From: Nitrospirota bacterium
GTDB taxonomy: Bacteria > Nitrospirota > Nitrospiria > Nitrospirales > Nitrospiraceae
Assembly (NCBI GenBank): GCA_023248295.1
Contig: JAHFEU010000005.1
Span: forward strand, 1 to 36,937
Length of the DNA: 36,937 nt
Direction of reading: 5' to 3'
A program made the position numbers and the translations under genes. The notes below the pieces were generated by a model. It was not told the origin of the DNA, did not search any database, and saw only the letters and a program-made list of their open reading frames with translations. How positions within the stretch are numbered: the first letter of the stretch is position 1; every line of letters starts with the position of its first letter. This document shows positions 33,475 to 36,937 of the stretch, in pieces.

Positions 33475-34998
33475 TCAGAGTCGCCGCCGTCTGCTCCAAA
33501 CTGTCATGCCCCAGAGGAACGTCAACACAGGGAGGAAGAAGACCTGGACGTACAGCAGGGTTCGTTCCTGGGTCGGGTTGGGGATGAAGGGTCGAAACGC
33601 GGGGTCTTTCGGGGTGATCGAGATCAGTTCCCGTTCCTCGGCCAACCACCCCAGCGCGTGCAACAGAAAATCCGTGTTACCGGGAAAGTTGACGTACGCG
33701 TTGCTGGCGAAAGCGGAGTTGCCGACCACCACGATCGCCGCGCGGGGCTTGCCTTCCTCGGGAGCCTTCTTAGGGGTGAGGGCAGCGGCTAACGGCAGCG
33801 GGCCTTGCACGTCCTCCTTAGGGCTGAAGCTGACGACCCGTCCTTGGAGGTTCGTCTCGGCCCAACTCCGGGCCGAGGTGCGGGCCAGGGGGACGAACTC
33901 CCAATCCTTCCCGGCATCGTCGTGGAAGACGAGATGCCGCGAGACTGGGAACAGTACCGCGAAGGTGAAGTCCTGGGTGATCTCGTGTTCGGTGAACGTC
34001 CGAACCATCAGCGCCGTCAGATCGCCTTGCGCGAGCCGGTCCTGCAAATCCACTAGCACGCCCTGTCCGGCTTCGAGGCCCCACCGCCGAAGGAGGTCAT
34101 CCAATTCCGCTTTCGAGTCGGGGTCCAGCAGAATCAGCAGACGACCGCCGTCGGCCACATAGCGGCCGATCCGGTCCTTCTCCTCGCGAGTCACCAGGCG
34201 CTGGGGGCCGGGCAGCACCAGGACGGAGGTGTCCTTCGGAACCGCGTGCTCTTGGAGCAACACCACCGTGCCCACGTCGTAACCCTGTTTGACGAGCGCC
34301 TCCTTCGCGGTCGAAAGGCCTCCGGGTTCCTTGTCCGAGAGGCCGCGCTCGCCGTGGCCTTCGAGAAACAGCACGCGCTTCTTCGTATCCTTGGAAATTC
34401 GGATCAGCGCCCCGGTCAACTCGGCCTCAGACGGCGCGGTGACGCGGGTCGATTGAGTCCCGCTCTCGAACACGGCGGTATCGGTTCGAGAGATGCCGTA
34501 CTGGCGGGCGACTCCGGGTCGCCGTTCCGGGTCCACAAACTCCACCTTGAGCTGGTCGCTGGCCTGGCGGTAGCTATCGAGCAGATCACGATATGTGTTG
34601 AAGGCCTGGCCCCGCTCTTGCGTAAACACCGTGATTTTGACCTCGCGGTTTAAGCCGCGGAGGACCCGGTGGGTTTGCGGGGCCAGCGTGAAGTGCTGAG
34701 TCTCAGAGAAGTCCCATCGTAGCGAATGGCGTGCTGCGAGGAAGTTGACGATCACCAGAATAGCCGTGAACAGGAGCACCATCAACAGGCTGTGGACGCC
34801 CAGGCGGGTGGAGCGTCTGGCCGAGAAGGCTTTGAGGGTTCCGACATGCGCCACAAAGAACGCGACCAAACAGATGAGCGCGATCCCCTCGCAGAGGGTG
34901 ACCAGCCACAGCTGGCCGGGAGCGACACTATAAACGATAAGGCCGGCCACGCCCAACGCGCCGCCGATCATCCCGAGAAGTCTTGGCACCTGGTGCAT
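33475..34998 (-). CDS. GldG-like ABC-associated membrane protein
   Basis: A 507-residue protein of the GldG / ABC-type uncharacterised transport (auxiliary) family. Three N-terminal transmembrane helices lie at about 8-25, 32-51 and 67-88, a large extracytoplasmic domain starts DFSETQHFTLAPQTHRVLRGLNREVKITVF, and a C-terminal helix is at about 480-500. VLFLEGHGERGL, VLVLPGPQRLVTREEKDRIGRYVADGGRLLILLDP and VVGNSAFASNAYVNFPGNTDFLLHALGWLAEE are family landmarks. It should pair with the permease and ATPase upstream, although 275 bases with a repeat separate it from the permease gene. Confidence 0.9.
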   Translation of the reverse strand: MHQVPRLLGMIGGALGVAGLIVYSVAPGQLWLVTLCEGIALICLVAFFVAHVGTLKAFSARRSTRLGVHSLLMVLLFTAILVIVNFLAARHSLRWDFSETQHFTLAPQTHRVLRGLNREVKITVFTQERGQAFNTYRDLLDSYRQASDQLKVEFVDPERRPGVARQYGISRTDTAVFESGTQSTRVTAPSEAELTGALIRISKDTKKRVLFLEGHGERGLSDKEPGGLSTAKEALVKQGYDVGTVVLLQEHAVPKDTSVLVLPGPQRLVTREEKDRIGRYVADGGRLLILLDPDSKAELDDLLRRWGLEAGQGVLVDLQDRLAQGDLTALMVRTFTEHEITQDFTFAVLFPVSRHLVFHDDAGKDWEFVPLARTSARSWAETNLQGRVVSFSPKEDVQGPLPLAAALTPKKAPEEGKPRAAIVVVGNSAFASNAYVNFPGNTDFLLHALGWLAEERELISITPKDPAFRPFIPNPTQERTLLYVQVFFLPVLTFLWGMTVWSRRRRL

Positions 34999-35050
34999 AC
35001 TAGCGTCCCTTCAAAAACGCCGTTCCTGAAGCGTGAAGCGTCCTAAGAAA

Positions 35051-35266
35051 ACGTAACTCGTATCTCGTATCTGGTATCTCGCGTGAAGGATCTGACGAGA
35101 TACGCTTCACGAGCGACGAAGCATGCTTCGGTGAGTCCGCGTGTCCAACTCAATTTCTTTCTATTCGCACAGAGGGTGGCCGGGCCGGACTCGACTGCGC
35201 GCGTCCGGCGAGCACAGCCATATCGTGCGCGACGCGCGAGCACTGAGTCCGGCCCCGCCACCCTCT
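35051..35266. repeat. Composite intergenic palindromic repeat, copy 3 (inverted)
   Basis: Reverse-oriented copy in the 275-base gap between the permease and GldG-like genes. Box B is at about 35051-35113 (reverse complement contains GTGAAGCGTATCTCGTCAGA), box A at about 35225-35243. Around box A, 22-bp arms with one mismatch (35171-35192 and 35245-35266, arm beginning AGAGGGTGGCCGGGCC) form a ~96-base hairpin. No gene is seen in 34999-35273. Confidence 0.8.
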
Positions 35267-35273
35267 GCCCCCC

Positions 35274-36044
35274 TCACTTCCATCGCTGCGTCTCCACCAC
35301 GCGGTCAGCCAGAAACAGCATCAGGATCATCCCTGACAGGTAGTAAATCAGATCTTTCGTGTCCACCAGGCCGCGAACGAGCCGGTCATAGTGCTCGATG
35401 AAGGAGAGGTAGGAGATGGTATTGCCGATCGGGTTGTCACCGAGCACTGATCCCAGCGCGCCGAGCAGCCAGACCAGGATCAGCAGGCCGAAGCTGAGGA
35501 ACGCGGCTACGATCTGATTTTCGGTCAGGGCGGAGGCAAACAGGCCAGTGGCCAAAAAGAGTGCACCCATCAGCGCCAGTCCCAGGTAGCCGGTCAGCAC
35601 CGGCCGCCAGTCGAAGCTGCTGTAAACCGACAGGATCAGGGGCACGATACCCGTCAACGCCAGCAAGCCAAAGAAAATCAGGCAGACACCCAGAAATTTT
35701 CCGATGACAACTTCGTTGAGCCCGATCGGAGAGGTCATGAGCAGCTCGAAGGTGCGAAGCTTCCGTTCTTCTGCGAACAGGCGCATGGTCAGGATCGGAA
35801 GCACTAATAGGATCACAATCGCCGCGCTGTAGAACGTCGGCCGGAACACCAGGTCGTTCAGGTTGAGCTGGGCCGCCGCCCCCTGGATCTGCATCATTCT
35901 GACCGCCTGGTTGCCCGCGTTCACGACGGCCAGGTACGACAGCACCCCGAAGATCGAAAGGAAGACCGCGCTCACCACGTAGACGACGGGCGAGACGAAG
36001 TACGAGCGCAGTTCCTTCGCCAGGATGGCGTTCACCGAGGTCAT
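35274..36044 (-). CDS. ABC-2 type permease, GldF-like
   Basis: A 256-residue membrane subunit of an ABC exporter with about six transmembrane helices. The conserved cytoplasmic loop ILTMRLFAEERKLRTFELLMTSPIGLNEVVIGKF (about 84-119) is typical of the GldF/NosY-like ABC-2 permeases that start with LAKELRSYFVSPVVYVV. ATG 36044 overlaps the ATPase stop by four bases, implying coupled translation. Only the next gene downstream (GldG-like) is separated, by repeat copy 3. Confidence 0.93.
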   Translation of the reverse strand: MTSVNAILAKELRSYFVSPVVYVVSAVFLSIFGVLSYLAVVNAGNQAVRMMQIQGAAAQLNLNDLVFRPTFYSAAIVILLVLPILTMRLFAEERKLRTFELLMTSPIGLNEVVIGKFLGVCLIFFGLLALTGIVPLILSVYSSFDWRPVLTGYLGLALMGALFLATGLFASALTENQIVAAFLSFGLLILVWLLGALGSVLGDNPIGNTISYLSFIEHYDRLVRGLVDTKDLIYYLSGMILMLFLADRVVETQRWK

Positions 36045-36937
36045 TCCAGCCCTTCTTCGTGCTGGGTCAGGCGGAGAAACACGTCTTCCAGCGTCATCGA
36101 GACGGTCTTTAACTCGAGCAACCCCCAGCCGTTTTGGACCACGAACCGAGCCAGTTCATCCCGCCGATCCTGGCCCAGTTCGTATTCCAGCAGAAAGGCG
36201 CCGGACTCCGTCGGCTCGAAGACGCTCAAGACGCCCGGCAACGCGCGAAACCGGTTCGCCAGGTCGGCAGGGGGCCCCTTGACCGTGACGCGAATCTTCT
36301 CCGATTGGCGCAGCCGCGCCGAGAGCCCCTCCGGACTATCCACCGCAACGATCCGGCCGTTGTTGATGATGACGACTCGCTGGCAGACCGCGGTGGCTTC
36401 TGGCAAAATGTGCGTGCTGAGAATCACGGTGTGTGAGCCGGCCAGGCTCTTGATCAGCTCGCGGATCTCGATGATCTGTTTCGGGTCCAACCCCAAGGTC
36501 GGCTCATCCAGGATCAACACCGGCGGATCGTGGAGCAGCGCTTGAGCCAGTCCGACCCGCTGCTGGTACCCTCGCGAGAGATTGGCGATCAGGCGATGGC
36601 GCACGTCGCCCAGCGCCAGGCGCTCCATCACGCGATCCAATCCGTTGCGCAGGTCCTCTGCACCCATGCGTTTGATCCGGCCCACGAACGTCAAGTATTC
36701 CGTGACCGTCAACTCCTGGTAGAGCGGCGGATGCTCGGGTAAATAGCCGATGCGCCGCTTGACCTCGAGGGGCTGGTCAAAGCAGTCGAACCCGGCCACC
36801 CTGGCCACGCCTTCGGTGGCCGGCATGAAGCAGGTCAGGATCCGCATCGTGGTGGTTTTTCCGGCTCCGTTGGGGCCCAGAAATGCCAGCACCTCTCCCT
36901 TGTCCACCGTGAAGGTGACCCGGTCGATGGCCGTGAA
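36041..36937 (-). CDS. ABC transporter ATPase, GldA-like (5' end off window)
   Basis: ATP-binding subunit, partial: the frame continues through the right edge (last residues FTAIDRVTFT precede VDKGEVLAFLGPNGAGK), so a few to some tens of N-terminal residues are missing. Walker A GPNGAGKTT, Q-loop region YLPEHPPLYQELTVTEYL, signature LSRGYQQRVGLAQAL, Walker B VLILDEPTLGLDP and the H-loop STHILPEA are all intact. A C-terminal regulatory extension (about 215-298) follows. It drives the permease encoded next; the set resembles GldA-GldF-GldG. Confidence 0.95.
   Translation of the reverse strand, partial: FTAIDRVTFTVDKGEVLAFLGPNGAGKTTTMRILTCFMPATEGVARVAGFDCFDQPLEVKRRIGYLPEHPPLYQELTVTEYLTFVGRIKRMGAEDLRNGLDRVMERLALGDVRHRLIANLSRGYQQRVGLAQALLHDPPVLILDEPTLGLDPKQIIEIRELIKSLAGSHTVILSTHILPEATAVCQRVVIINNGRIVAVDSPEGLSARLRQSEKIRVTVKGPPADLANRFRALPGVLSVFEPTESGAFLLEYELGQDRRDELARFVVQNGWGLLELKTVSMTLEDVFLRLTQHEEGLE

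Overview
This looks like chromosomal DNA from a GC-rich, free-living Gram-negative bacterium. My best guess is Nitrospirota (Nitrospira-like). The guess rests on the gene mix: a squalene synthase, many small lipoproteins, a sigma-54 activator two-component pair, stand-alone ferredoxins, an RpoS-like sigma factor, and intergenic palindromic repeats. No rRNA or taxonomic marker gene is present, so this is inference. I see no prophage, insertion sequence with a transposase, or CRISPR array.

Layout. 1-7.5 kb: small unknown proteins, an HtpX/glutathione-peroxidase envelope-stress pair, a cupredoxin overlapping a squalene synthase gene, then a ~720-base stretch without a convincing protein gene. 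That stretch carries two divergent copies of what appears to be one structured RNA. A minus-strand group follows with a 7-Cys ferredoxin, an unknown protein, a [2Fe-2S] ferredoxin and a zinc-binding protein. 7.7-13.1 kb: housekeeping genes ald, tRNA-Pro, acylphosphatase, RpoS-like sigma factor, apt, a MITE-like palindromic element, a DksA-like regulator, queC and a cytochrome c. 13.3-21.1 kb: an SPFH lipoprotein, a coiled-coil lipoprotein, a DUF72 protein, malQ, and a histidine kinase/NtrC-type regulator pair. 21.2-28.5 kb: an Lrp-type RAM domain protein, a PD-(D/E)xK-like protein that has lost its catalytic residues, a CHASE2-adenylate cyclase, two paralogous lipoproteins, a receiver protein, and a GGDEF protein with a degenerate active site but an intact I-site. 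28.8-31.1 kb: a compact four-gene minus-strand operon encoding a ribbon-helix-helix regulator (55 aa), a coiled-coil protein, a four-TM membrane protein with long coiled coils, and a membrane-anchored vWA/MIDAS protein. It lies next to tRNA-Arg. 31.6-36.9 kb: a small lipoprotein, then a Gld-like ABC export cluster (DUF4340, GldG-like, permease, ATPase) cut by the right window edge.

Most unusual items. (1) The twin structured-RNA elements at 5234-5513 (-) and 5722-5925 (+) have unrelated but perfectly or near-perfectly paired terminal stems around a shared core, which is covariation visible inside one window. (2) The RHH/coiled-coil/membrane/vWA operon matches no system I know. (3) A composite palindromic intergenic repeat is present three times, once splitting the Gld-like cluster. 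(4) Two signalling or nuclease-family proteins have changed catalytic residues.
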